A stretch of DNA of 64,000 nucleotides from Caprimulgus europaeus (Eukaryota; Chordata; Aves; Caprimulgiformes; Caprimulgidae). The DNA is taken from the NCBI GenBank assembly GCA_907165065.1, contig OU015532.1, forward strand, positions 48,216,839-48,280,838, read 5' to 3'. The notes beneath the pieces were generated by a model. The model made no database searches and had not been told where the DNA came from. It was given only the letters and a program-made list of their open reading frames with translations. Below, piece by piece: positions 32,044 to 44,629 of this stretch. Numbering within the stretch: the first letter of the stretch is position 1; the number at the start of each line of letters is the position of its first letter. Position numbers and translations under genes: made by a program.

Positions 32044-33526
32044 GCTAGAACTATTCCAACCCCAGTAATTTTTGCAGTGTGTTACTTCAGCTCTGACAGG
32101 GGAGCTTGCACAAAATCTCCCCCGTGGGGATGTCAGAGGTGTGCCAGGATACTTGGCGATCAGCGAAAGGCCCCGGCATACACACGGAGGAAGGCAAACC
32201 TGTATTCCTTACCTAAGAAGTAGCGGTCAATGAGAGACAGGATTTGCTGGGAAAGATTTCCCTGTCTGCACCTTTCCAGTCATTATTTTTTTCTTTCAAG
32301 TCTTATTTGGTTAAGCTTATCTAGTTAGGGAAATTTGCTGCCCAAAACCTTCTGTTCAGGAGGATGGTGGACAGTGGGAAACTTCAGTCGGTTGAAAATG
32401 AGAAGGGAAACGTCCCCCAACATGGCCAAACCAGACCCATGTGTCTTTGGGGTCTGTGTTGCTGCAGATCCAGCTAGCAGGGCTTTGGCTCAGAGTTCAT
32501 CTTGACTGTGAAGTCTTCCTTTCACAGAATGCCCCAGTACAGATCTCATTACCAGGATGAGATGGATTTTTGGAGTTTAACCGGCGCTGAAGATGGAAAA
32601 TAGCAACTTCGAGGAGGAAGAGCTAGAACCAAGTATTGATGCTGTTTGGGGTTGTGTGTCTTTATGTCCCCAGTTTACACATCCTCTGCTGGCCACCACT
32701 GCAGAGAGGGTGCTGCGGGGAGCAGCAGCCTCTGCTCTGCACCAGCACGGCCTCTCCCGAGTGCTCAGCGTGGGTCGAGGAGCCGGTAACGCTAGTTCCT
32801 GTTCCCAGGTTGTGCTGTCTGGTGCAGGGCTCAGTCTGTGGTAGGTTGAACCTATGGAGCCTTAGCGCAGCAGCAGAGCATTTCAGCGTTTCCTCTGCTT
32901 TGGCAGGGTCTGAGAGGACCTGAAGGTGAACTGAGATTGACTCTGGTACAATTGATGCCTGTGCTTGCCTTCAGACCTCGCAGCAAAGTCCTGAACACCT
33001 TGCTTCACCTGGTTTTGTTATGGCTCTCTCACTGCTTTCCTTGCTGGACAGAGCTCTTCTCTCTCGTTAGTGCTACTAAAAAGGGAAAGAATACAATGCC
33101 TTGCTACTGTTTTTTTTAGAAACCACATATTTGTATAACCTAGAGATAGGCTTGAGATGCTAAATCAGTGTGTGATTTTGTAACTCAGATATTGAACCTT
33201 GAGTGCTGAAATGATTTATTTGATTTTACCTATTTGAGTGATGCTGGTTTAGATACTCTAAAATGAACCTGGAGATGTGTTTGTATTTCGTGTACCTTTG
33301 AAGAGTTTCAGGTGTGAAGGTTGGGTTTGGGTCTGTTCCTTCAAGAATACAGCCACTAGGAGCCACTGTCCCTGCACGCACAGCAGTCAGTGAGCCAGGC
33401 AGGGCAGCGTCTGAGCCCGGAGCTGGACCCTGGTGTCAGGTCAGCCTCAGCGCGCCCCGCTCCCGGAACAGAGAGGAACAGAGCTGTTGCCCTTGGCAGA
33501 TGTGTGGTGCACAGTCACCAGGCCAG

Positions 33527-33550
33527 TCTGTGTGTGTGTGTGTGTGTGTG
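33527..33550. repeat. (TG)n microsatellite
   Basis: About 11-12 TG dinucleotides after CAGTC and before GATGCAC, in SLC1A2 intron 1. Confidence 0.9.
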
Positions 33551-36506
33551 GATGCACTCTGCCACAAAATAAATCTGGTGAAGCGGAATAGAACGCTGAA
33601 ACGTTGTTCTGTTTGAAAATACAGAAGCCTGGGTAATTGCTTAGCGTCGTGATTTGATGAGTGAAATAGCTGTTAAGTGCTTCACAATTTTCTGTACCTT
33701 CATGTAAATGGCATTTGTGCAATATGGAATGGCAGGGGTGCAGAGCTCCCACTCTGCTCAGAGCAGCAGATGCACCGCATGCCAGCTGCAGAGATCCCTG
33801 CCTTGATATTTTACTTTATCACTGTGTCACTTAACGGGGGAAAAAAACCCCAACCAAACCCCCAAAACCCAGCTGTGATCCACTCCTCCTCTCCAGACTT
33901 GATTGTTCCTGCATTCTTCTTGTATAGATCCTCGCTATCTTCACCCCAGGTTTCACTGTCTCTGAAGCTACAGGTCCATGGTCACGAGTACGATTTGTCT
34001 GTACTGGTCACCACACAGTTTGAGTTTGCTCCAGATCAGGGAGCGTGTGACTTGATTTCTCTAGAATTAGCCCCAGCACATAGTATGGAACTTAGGGTTT
34101 GTGCTAGCTGTAGAGATAATTGATTATTAGTCAGTTCAACATCAAGTTAACACAAGGAGGCACAAATAATAAATAGCTTTCCTGGCATCAAGCTCTGTGG
34201 GCGCGAGTTAACTTGTCAACAGTTGTTAACAAACTGGAACCTTAAGAACTAATTTATTACACAGGATTAGTGCTTGAGTCACGCGGCTGTGGTGGTGTTG
34301 GGTTTTGGAGTGGGAGTCCTGAAGCCATTTGTCAAGACACAGCCTGAAAGGGAGATTGCCAACATGTATTTGACGCCCGGGCCAGGGACGGTGGGACACG
34401 CCTGGGTGAGTCAGAAGAACTCGCTTTGCGTTTGGTGGTAGGGTTCAGGCACCCACACAGGAGAGGGGGCTCTCAGGATCTGCTGCAGTGTGTGCAGCAG
34501 GCACACCCACAGGCTTCCCTTCATCTGAGTTTGTAATTTACACACACAATTCATCTACCTGGAAACGAGATGGACTGTGCTGCCACAAATGTTTGGGTAC
34601 TTCCGAGGGTGAAATCCCCCAAGTGCTCTCACTGTTGTTTTTATGCAGGATTTGAACAGCGCTGACTTGGGATGGAGATCTCTTATCCTATGCTCTTTCT
34701 CAGGCATTTTGTGGGACAGATGGGGTGGATGTAGCCTATTAATTAGACATATCAGCTGTGACTGACCTCATTTCTCTGCTGTCGATTGCAAATCTCTCAT
34801 CAATTTCAATAAAATAGAATTAGCCTCTGCAGAAGATAACTCATCTTCCTGAAAACTAATCTGATGATGTGGTAGGTCTGATGGCCCCAACTTCCAGTTT
34901 GGCCTTGAGCTGCACTTTCAAAAAGAAGTTGACATTAACTCCATTTTTCTGCATATCCAGATCCTTGTGTAGAAGTCTACAGGAGTTTATTTGTTCTGAA
35001 CTTTGTGGAAAAAGCAGGTTCTAGTACTGGATTAGATATGCAAAGGCTAAGGGGAGATAGTGCTTCCTTGGGGAAAGGCTAAAGCTGTCAGAGGTCTTGC
35101 CTTACCGTGGAGACATGAGCACACGTGCCCGCCCTCCTCTCCTCCGTGAGCACACGCAGGTGTGTGTGTACGAGTGCCCCACGGACCCCGCGCACAAAGC
35201 CAGACTGGATTTCTGTGCCAGAAAATTACTGCCTTTGATTTTTCTGCTTTGTCTCCCTCTTTCCTCTCGATCTGCAGGCTGTCCCAACCAAGATCACCGA
35301 TAATTGTAAATCTGTGAGCCGTGTTCAGAAGTTTTTCAGTTAAAAAGGCTGTAGCCTCTTTTAGAGCAGCGTGCTCAGCAGGCGGGCTCCCTCTCGGGCA
35401 CTGTGGCTGCGTGCGGGGGGCACGAGCCCATGATAAATAACCCTGCAAAAGTGTGGTTTTATATATTTACTCCCACTTCTCTATTAATTTCAAAGCCTCT
35501 CGGTGTACTTAAAGCTTTAAGACAATTAGCTACAGTACGTGTCTCAGTGCTGGGGAAAGACAACAGACTAGGCCCAAAGATCATCACATTTTCTCACTTT
35601 TATCTAGAACGTATTTGATCCCGTGTAAGCAGTTCCACAGTGGGGATCCTTACAAGGAAGAACAAAAAAGAACCAAGGCATAGCAGTGTTAAGGAACACT
35701 CCTGCTAATTACAGGCGTCTTTAGGACAGCTCATGAAATTCACAAAAATGCGGTATTTCAGGTTCAATGACATGTCTGAGAAATCAAATTTATTGCAGTG
35801 TTTTAAAGAAAAGAAGGTGGAAGGTGAGTTTTAAAATGAAAAGCATCTAAATTTTACTTTTCAAATATAAATGCTTAGTTTCAGCCCCAAAACGTTCATT
35901 TCAAACCTATTTTTCAACGGAAAAAAGGCAATGAAAAAAGGAAGACTGAAATGAAGCGGTAGCACCCTGTCCTTCTCACCTTGGTGTCATCCCACAGCTT
36001 GTCCCAGGCAAGCCTGGTGTTGTTATCTCCCTCCCCTTCAAGTCTAGTTTAAAGCTCTGCCAGTGAGCCCCGCTAGCTCGCGGGCAAAGACACTCTCCCC
36101 GCTTTAGGAAAGGTGAATCCCGCCTGGTGCCAGCAGGCCGGGTGCCAGCAGGCCACCTCACTGTCAAACAGCCCCAACCTGTGGTGGTGACGCCAGCCAC
36201 GAGCCATCCGTCCATCCGTAGGCTGGGTCCGTCTGTCCCTTGCAGCCGCTGCCTGCAGCGGGGAGGAGAGAGGGAGCAATAACCTGTGCTCCAGGCTCCG
36301 GTACCGACATCCCTCGGCCCCGGAGCCTCTTGTGCTCACCCTGGACTACGCCTTGCAGCTTCATCGGCACCCACGTGGAAGAGCAGCAGCGGGCAATGGC
36401 CCCAGGGCTGTGCCAGGCTGGGAAGGGAAGGGGAAGGCCCCTGGGAAGCTCTGCCTGGCACACTGCACCCTCTGTTCCCCTCACCAGGGAGTCGCCTACA
36501 GCTACA

Positions 36507-36553
36507 GCACACATCGCGCGCGTGTGTGTACGTGTACGTGTGTGTGCACACTC
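36507..36553. repeat. Alternating purine-pyrimidine tract (CG/TG/TACG)
   Basis: The core is CGCGCGCG followed by TGTGTGTACGTGTACG and TGTGTGTGCACAC, nearly unbroken alternation of purine and pyrimidine over about 45 bp. This is the sequence class most prone to left-handed Z-DNA. It is in SLC1A2 intron 1. Confidence 0.85.
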
Positions 36554-39500
36554 TGTGTGTGCTCCATGGCTCCGTTTCACATGCTGCCTGCTTTCCTCAT
36601 CTGTTTTATTTAGTAGACCTCGCTGCTATTTCTGTTATATTGGTGCATTTTAATTCCACCTCTGTTGTATATTTCCACAGTAACTTTTGGCTTTCTCTTT
36701 TACCAGTAGGTACTGGTCTACTTCCCATACTTTCAGCCGTCTCTGTTCTCGTTCTTTTATTCCTAGTCCCTTGTAGCTTCTGTTTTGTCTTTTTTTAAGA
36801 TAATTCTCTTTCTGGTCACTAGACTGACGATTCACCTAGGGTCTCTGTGAAGACAGCCAGCTGAGGAGAAGTTTTGCCTAGTCCCTGTGCTTCAGTACTG
36901 TTTTGTTTAGTTCAGAGTAAAATGTTTCTTCTTCTCTGGCTGTGTACAAAGGCATATCTAGTTCTGCCTTCAGCCAGCTCACTGGTGGTGCTCCCAAGAT
37001 TGCCAGGAAGTTCAGAGCCTTTTCTCTGTCAGTCTCAGACCTGTTTGTTAGTGTGCTTTGTGGTGCTGATTTTCACAACGGCAGGTTTTTAATGCCGGTA
37101 GCCACAGTTAGGCAGAGGAGCTGCCTGCCTGTCTCTGTTGGGTGGGCAGGATGCAACTGCCGTTAAAGTCAAGGTCCTTGAGCTCCATCCAGGAATTGAG
37201 CTTTTCCTCATTCTGTGATAGCTCATTGTCAACCACATCCCCCATGAGGAGGTAATGGACAGCACCTCTGAAGTGGATACTTGGGGCAGGTTCAGTCAAT
37301 CATCCCTTTGGCATATCCAGAACAATCGGCGATGTGTCCAAGTGTACAATCTGTGTGAGCGAGAAGGGGGTTGGTTCAGCACTCGAGCGCTTGGAGGGTA
37401 GCAGTAAAACCTGAACTCAAGCTGATCCTTGCCAAAAGCTTTGATGCAGTAATGTGCCCTGTACACCTACCCCAGGGAGACAGGTCAGTGTCTGAGGGGA
37501 GCTGGGAGCATGTCACTGCCCGGGGCCTCCTCGAGCCGTGTGATTTCCAGGCGGTGGGCTTCATCTCCCCCGCGGCAGGAGCTCCGGGTGTTTGCCTTCC
37601 CGACGGCCGTTGTGCTTCCTCCTGCCGTTTGCTGGGCTACCCCCAGCAGCTGAGTTAAGTGTGGACCGTGGAGATTTGCTCCCTCGCAGGGGCAATGGCA
37701 GAGATCACCAGTAAACAAGCCACGTGCGGGGCTGAGCCTGTGCCACGCTGCCCATCGCTCACACAGCCTGTCTGGCAGGGGCCATGCCCGAACCCCTCTG
37801 CTCCTGCTCCTTGGGCCAAGCGTCCCTGGTGCAGCACCCTCTTACAGGGGTTGACTGGTGCTTCTGGTGCATCTTTCCAACCTGGAGCAGCGACATGACC
37901 AGGGACCAGTTTAGATGCTGAAGGTGTTGTAACTGTATTAGCCCAGCCTTGTTTCCAGGCTAATGACTGCCGCTTAGCCAGGCTAATTAGCTTGAGCACA
38001 GGGTAGCTCTAGTAGGCATGTCCTGGGCTGGCACGGAGGCAGACGTGGGTACCCTTTCTGTCCCAGGGCAGGCCCATGCAGAGCCCAAAGGCCTATTTCT
38101 CAACAGATTTCTCAGTCCAGGGGAAAAAAAGATCAATGTTATTCCTTCTAGAGTATGATAATTATGGCTGGCATTTGTGATTTTTACTAACCACCAACTG
38201 TTGAGGGCCGTGGCTTCTTTAATCTAAAAAAATGCCAACAAAGAAGCGCTGCCCACTGGGCAGGTTCCTGGCAGGCTCTTGCCATCTCCTGGGTGCTGCT
38301 GTGTGTGTGGGCAGCACGGCCACTCGAGGTGCTGCCATGGCTGTGGAGACATTGCGTAGGTGAGCTGGCAGTGACCAGTACTCGGCCTGCTCGTCGTGAG
38401 GAGCACGGGCTGGGGCAGGGGTAAACCACAGCCTCCAGTCGTGCGGAGCCTGGAGCCTTCTGGTGTGTGCAGGGGGCTCCTGGCCCCGTGCCGCGGCAGC
38501 AGCGGCGTTCCCGGTGCCCAGGGCTGTCGGGCGCTTCCTCTGAGGCAGAAAGCTGTCCTGTTAATTAAGTGCCTGGTCCTTATCTGTGTAAGAACCACTC
38601 TTGCTCTAGCAGCTGAGGAAAGGTTTGTCCCTAAAAGCAGACATGTACATGGACACATGGCATCCCCACGCACACACGCAGATGGGAATTAATTAACACC
38701 TGGCTGCTATTTATAGCACAGCAATCTAGGACAGGAAGTGAAAAACAGATCCGAATCCCTCACCGACGTTGCAGGGGGACCTGGAACAGGCAGATGGCAA
38801 CACCCCAGGTGGAAACTGCCAGGAGATGCTGTTCCTGTTGATAGGAGAAGTGCGGGCAGAACCTCCACAGCGAGGTAGGCCAAAAGCGTTCCAAAGCTGG
38901 TCTGACCGTAATGCCAAAGCACCTCAGGAGGAAGCCTTCCTCTGCTTCCAGGAGGAGCTGCTGCCCACCTCTTGTTGTTTTGCTGCCCTGTGTGCAGGCG
39001 TGTGTTCCCTGGTGCTCTGCTGAGGGGGTCCCAGCAGCGTGGAGGCCCCTCCAAAGGCAGTGCTGGGCTCCAGGTTGAGGGCCTGAGGGCCCATAGCAGT
39101 CGCCAGCTCCTGGGGCCAGTTGCTGGAGTGCCTTGAGGAGGATGTTCCCTTTTGTGGGAACGGGTTTGTGTCACATGGTGGCACCCTTGCAAACCAAATA
39201 AAGCTTGAACTCCTGCTGCAGCCTCTCTCCCTCTGTCAGGGAGGTCTAGGGGGTCTGCACCCTCGCTCAGTCACCGAGGCTCAAAAGTCTTTCAGATGCC
39301 GATCCCCTGGTTGTGTCTGGCTTGAAACCAGTGAAGAGGTGGAAGGACTTACCGGGCAGTGGGCAACAGATAAAACCCACAAGGATGGTCTGGTTGTGTA
39401 AGCCCCATTTTTTTAGGTAACCTGGCAGTAGACACGAAATCATAGTGCAAAGAGTAAAATCCCAGTATGTTGGTTGTTATTTATCTTACCTGGCTGTTTT

Positions 39501-40945
39501 TGCCAAGACATTTTTTCTTCCTTGATAATATTTAGCAATGAGAGGTTACTATCAGTAGCAGCTCTCACCACCTTCCTGCCTCAGTGGTACTGTGTAACCA
39601 AGTGCTCTTAAACAGTTAGCTTGCCTTTCCACAGATGAGGTGGGCTGTTGAGTTTAGGCACCTCAGTTTCACAGTTGTGTGTGACTGGGAAGCCTCTGCC
39701 TCTTAGGAGATCAATCCGCTTGAGATCCTGCTGCCGGTCGTTGTGCTGGCAGCGTCTGAAGCCTGGGCTGGGGATCAGAGCCCAGCTGCACCTTAACAGT
39801 TAGGTACCTTCCCAGCAGAAAGACAGAGAGCTGTCTGCTCTGGCCAACTGGCACTCTGTTACCGAGACCCAGCGAACCGCTGCAGCGAGAGCCTGGCAGC
39901 GTTAATTGCCAGAGCTTCCCTGTGCGCTGCCTTTTTCTCACTGAAGAAAGACACCATCACGTTACAGCCCTCGGATGCGGGGGCCTGGTGAGAGTGGGAG
40001 TAAGGTGGAGTCCGAAACCAACTCAATTTGTAGCTGTTACTTAGTCACTAACCCACAGGGAAATGTTTCTAATTCGAAATAACAATGGTGTTAGTTAATC
40101 TGGATGCATTGTCCAAATCAGGAGAAGAGAATACGTTTCCCTGTCTTGAGGGAACAGTACAGACGTAATCACAGAAAGGCTGGAGGGCCAGTATCTCTAT
40201 TCCAGTCTGTTTGGAGCTTTGGGCTGCCCCCAAAATGTCCTGTGGAGCCAGCACGTGTAGCCCTTAATGAAAAAGGCATGAAGAACGATACTGTTTCATC
40301 AGTTGTGTTTTCCCCTGTGTCTGGATCACTCAGCTGGGATTTGCCATTTGCTCTGCTAAGCACAAGTGATTTTCCACTGCATGTTGTGCTGTTCAACCCG
40401 CACAGGAAAGCGGTTCATTGCTCGCACTCCTTGACAACTGGGTGCCACAGCAGCGTAGGACTGGGAGAGCTGACTGCAGAAAGTGTTTAGTGACAGTTTC
40501 ACTCCACTGGGTGGTAAGGGTTTGTCATGTTTTCCGCTCAGGCTCTGCACTGAAGGTGGGAAAGCAGTGTGGTACCTGAATTGGTGCAGCAGCCGTCGTG
40601 TCGCTCCTCCTCACGCCAGCGCGGGTGGGTTTGAGCAGCCGGCACGTGTCGGAGATCGCTCGGCTGCTCCCGACAGCCGCTGCCCGCACAGGGCTGCAGC
40701 GGGGGGAAGGAGGAGGCAGAGCTCTCGCCTAAAGCCGCTGGCTCTGCATCTGCAGAGGGAGCGACACGGGGAAGCTGGTCAGAGCTGGTGAGAGGAACCT
40801 GCCAGGATGGGGCAGGGTGGGCCAGGCGGGGGGAACGGGAGCTGCAGGAACAGCAGTTGGTGCCTGGAGGTCAGACTTGGCCTCAGGACTGAGGACTGGC
40901 AAGGGGAGGACAAATTAATTACTGCCTTGCACCTGTGTGTTAATG

Positions 40946-40961
40946 CCGGGTAATTACCCGG
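40946..40961. repeat. 16-bp perfect palindrome with TAATTA core
   Basis: CCGGGTAATTACCCGG is its own reverse complement. The centre is the TAATTA site bound by many homeodomain factors. It is flanked by TTAATG on the left and GGTTAGG on the right. It is in SLC1A2 intron 1. Confidence 0.85.
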
Positions 40962-43900
40962 GGTTAGGCAGTGACCATGCACACATCATCCTCTAAGTGA
41001 GGTATTGCCTTCATCTCGGACACCATAAGGAAATCACCATAGCTGCCATATCCTGCTTCTTCACTATTTCCAAGGGGGAGAGAAAGGAAAGAGAAGGAGG
41101 ATTTTACCCTCCAGCCGGTTTCCCTGCTGCTAACACTCCTTCTGCCATCAGGAAGGACGGTCGTTCTGGCAACCTCCTTTCTAGCCCGTGGCATACCGAG
41201 AGTGGCCACATCGAGGTGGTGTTTTTCCAGTCCCTTTATTAGGAATGCTGTGATACCAGAATGCCCAAGACATGCCTCTTGGGGCCAAAAATGACATGTA
41301 CAGAGAGATTAGCATCTCCTAGCTTATCTTCCCATCTAAAGAGAGAAATCAGAGACAGCTCAGGAGGAGCAGTGTGGCCTCACCTATACAGCTGGAGCGC
41401 CAAGGCGTGAGGTGTCTGTCACGCAGGAGTGCGGCTGTGGGTCGGACGCTTGTCCTCTTGCCCTGGCCAGGCAGGGAGCGCAGAGCTGTCTGTCCTGCAG
41501 TTCCCATCCCAGGTGGTGCTGGCTGCCCCTTTGCTGCCTGACCAGAGCATAGAGAGGCAGGATGAGGGGCTGAACTTCCTTCTTTGTCTGGACCTGCACT
41601 GGCTTCCTCCTTCTTGCGACAAGAAGGTACCAGCTTGTCTTCAGATTTGCTGAATTGTTCAGCGACGTTTAGGTTCTCCTTTTGCTTTCTCTCAGTTTTG
41701 TTCTGTGGTTTTTCTCCCTGAAGCATAAAATATCCGATTACCTGACAATGACTATTTATTTTTAGAGGCAGGCTGCATTTCCCAGAACTGCTGTTTCTAA
41801 GCGCTGTTGTGAAACTGTTGTGTTTATTAACAGTGGCTGGTTTGTACAACTGGGCTTTTAGCCATCAAAAGTGTGTACCTGAGGGGTAGGCAGGACGTTT
41901 CCCAGTTATGGGAAATACACTGGTGCCCAGTGTACATCAGAAGCCAGAATGGAAAGGTGCTTATTGACAGATGACCAGCTGATTGCACTTCACAAACCTT
42001 CCATCACTATTTCTTTTGCAGACTGTTAGAAAAAAGTGCTCAGAAAAGGGAAAGTGACACCACTCAAATTTGTTTCAGTGGGTTTCAAACCAACACAGAG
42101 GTGTACACCCCATGTGAAGATCTCAGGGTTTGTAAGTTTTGTTTGACAGGCATCCTTCCAGGTCCGTGCAGCCATGCATTGTGAGTTTTCCCGTGCAAAA
42201 GTGAAAAATGAACAGTTATATTTCACCCTCTGGTTATTATTTGCCTGTAACACTTTTGTTCTGTTTCATTTCTTTTGTTTTTTTCCTTTTCACTCATCCA
42301 CATGCAGAGTGGGAGTTTCCTGCAGGTTGTTCCGTGCCTGTAGGGACAGAGCTTGTCCCGCAGACCCGCGGGCAGGCGCTGCGCTCCGTGGCAGCCCCTG
42401 AGCAAACTCCCCCTTCCACGTGCACATCGGTGTCCACATGCAGTGCCCATACACTCGGGCATGCCCTGGGCCTGACATGTTTTCACTCTCAGTGATTTGA
42501 ACTGATCAAGTAGTGACCCCTTGGCAAAAACTGAAGTGGGATTTAACAGTTCTGGCTGGCTCCTCTGTTCTGTTTGCACTATAAGCCTCTGTATCACATT
42601 TTTTTTCTTCAGAGTATTGGCAATAGTTTGTCACCTGGACTAGAACTGGGTAGTTGCTGGAACTAATTCATGACACAAATGTCAGGTTTTTATTGGAAAG
42701 GAGGTGAGGAAAAAAGGGCGTTGTAGGATTTATGCTGTCCAAATACTTCTTTTAATAGGTGAAAGGTAGGTGTTCTGCCCACTTGTTACTTTTTAAGTCT
42801 TTAGTCATTGCAAGAATGAGTAAAAATTAATTCCAAAGGAATGTGAGGGAGGTGGTACTCATTTAATTGCAGCTCTCCTGGCCAACTATGCATAGTTTAT
42901 TTGGGTTTGCCAGTACAGACTGCTCTGACTGTTCGCCCAGGTTCTGGCAGTCGCTCCTCATCGGTGATAATAGAGGAAATCTTCATTTCAGGTTCACTCT
43001 TCCTTCAGTGCGACTGTTGCCCGTGTGGCTGGCGGGAGGAAAGCCCTGTTGGTGGGATGTGCTGGTCTTTGTGCTCAAGTCCAGACGTTCACACAGTACA
43101 TGAGAAGTGTCAGGCATACATTCTGGTGCTTTGCTGGATTACCTGTGGATCTGAAAGCCTTTCTGTAGAAGTCCTGCACAGCTGCTCACAAACATGCCGG
43201 CGCTCTGCCTGGAAATGTGTGGGCTTGCCTCCTGTGAAACAAGCCGTCTGGCTAATGGCTCACACAGACACACTCGCCCCAGAGCGAAGGAGAAGGAGCT
43301 GGCTGTACCTGGGCAGTGCAGGATGGCCAGCACAGTGCCTTTGCCTGCACCACGAGAGATTCCCCGTGCAGGCAGCTCTTAGTGTTGTAAAAGCTTTGCC
43401 TTCCACAAAAAATCACTTTTCAATTTCAGCAGCTTCGTTTTCTTTGGCCAGGATCTGGATGTGACTGCCCAGAGGAGGCCAGGAGATGGGGTTAAAGAAT
43501 TGGTTTTGACTCTGCTGGTTTCTGACTCCCAGCTAGCAGAGACACCCTGCAAGGGTGAGCCTCGCAGCTAATGAAACCGCTGGATTTTGTGCACAGATCG
43601 GATTTGGCTCCACTGACTTCTCTCAGAAATACAGCGCAGCTGTGTTGGAGCGACAGGCCTGTGCTTGTTGCAGACCTGGCTTTGTTCCCTCTGTGGTGGG
43701 TGTAGAAGGAGCAGGCACTCATGAAAACAGGTAGCCTGCAATTGCTTGTGGCTCTCTTGGAGTAAAAAACGAGGCAGAGCTGAGAAACGTTTATGTGACA
43801 TGCAGAAATGGGGGCTGAAAAGCTGATATTCCCAGGTCTCCCTGTCCAGGGTGTTCTGTGAACAGTAAATGGTGCCATACGGTAATGTACAACCACAGGG

Positions 43901-44279
43901 ACACCACGGGCTGTGCGGGAGGGTGCAATTAGCGCTAAAAAAAGACAACTTGAGAAAAGCCAAGCAAGCCAAGTAGATGCCTCTCTAATGAGGCTGTGGG
44001 GAAAGTGCTCACAGATGGTAAGCGGATGGTTTTTTTAATGAAATGCCATAAATAGGCTAATGAAACTCCATTTAGGAATACACTGACAGTGCCACTGCCA
44101 AGCTGCAGTTGTGGAGAGCCTTAGAAAAACACAAATGTGGAATTCAATTCTGACTGCAGATGGACAGCAAAGACTCACCAGATTAAAAAACCAGAATTCA
44201 TAATACTCGGATCTGCTTTATAGTACACAATATGATGTATTGTGAAAATTACATCTGTGTTTTTCTTCTGGTGCTCCCC

Positions 44280-44345
44280 AAAGTGGAAAGAAAAAGGAAA
44301 AAGAAAAAGGAAAGGAAAAAGGAAAGGAAAAAGGAAAGGAGAAGT
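44280..44345 (+). repeat. Homopurine (AAAGG)n-like tract
   Basis: About 60 nt of almost pure A/G on the + strand with an imperfect GGAAAAA / GGAAA period. Such mirror-like homopurine runs can form triplex (H-DNA). It lies 290 bp before the G-rich minisatellite. Confidence 0.9.
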
Positions 44346-44629
44346 AGTTGTTTGTAGCTCAAATCCAGCTAATCATGGTTTTTTAAGAAGTGGAGAAAGA
44401 TCAGTCCCTGCTTCTCTCTACTTGCTTAATGCTGCCGTGTCTGGATTTAGAGTAACGTCCTGGTAGAACTCAGACTGGGACATGCAGGGGGATGCTCGAG
44501 GTACAGAGAGGGCTAGGCTTGGTCAGGGATGGTCTTAGAGAGCTGAAACTCTGTTCTTGCCTCTTCAAACGGTTTCTCTCAAGGTGCAGGTCTGCAAACC
44601 CTCGCTGGGCTGAGGTGGCCCTGCCTGTG

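Larger units (their letters stand above)
32044..44279 (+). other. SLC1A2 intron 1, middle part
   Basis: About 12 kb of mostly unique sequence. Besides the simple repeats and the palindrome listed separately, there is a CpG-rich patch at about 40,590-40,760. No exon 2 of SLC1A2 (expected to encode ANNMPKQVEVRMHD-like residues) and no other exon was recognised. Confidence 0.65.

Noticed and set aside
31661-32223. Plus-strand open frames of 112-146 codons
   Set aside because: They are antisense translation of a CR1 3' UTR fragment.
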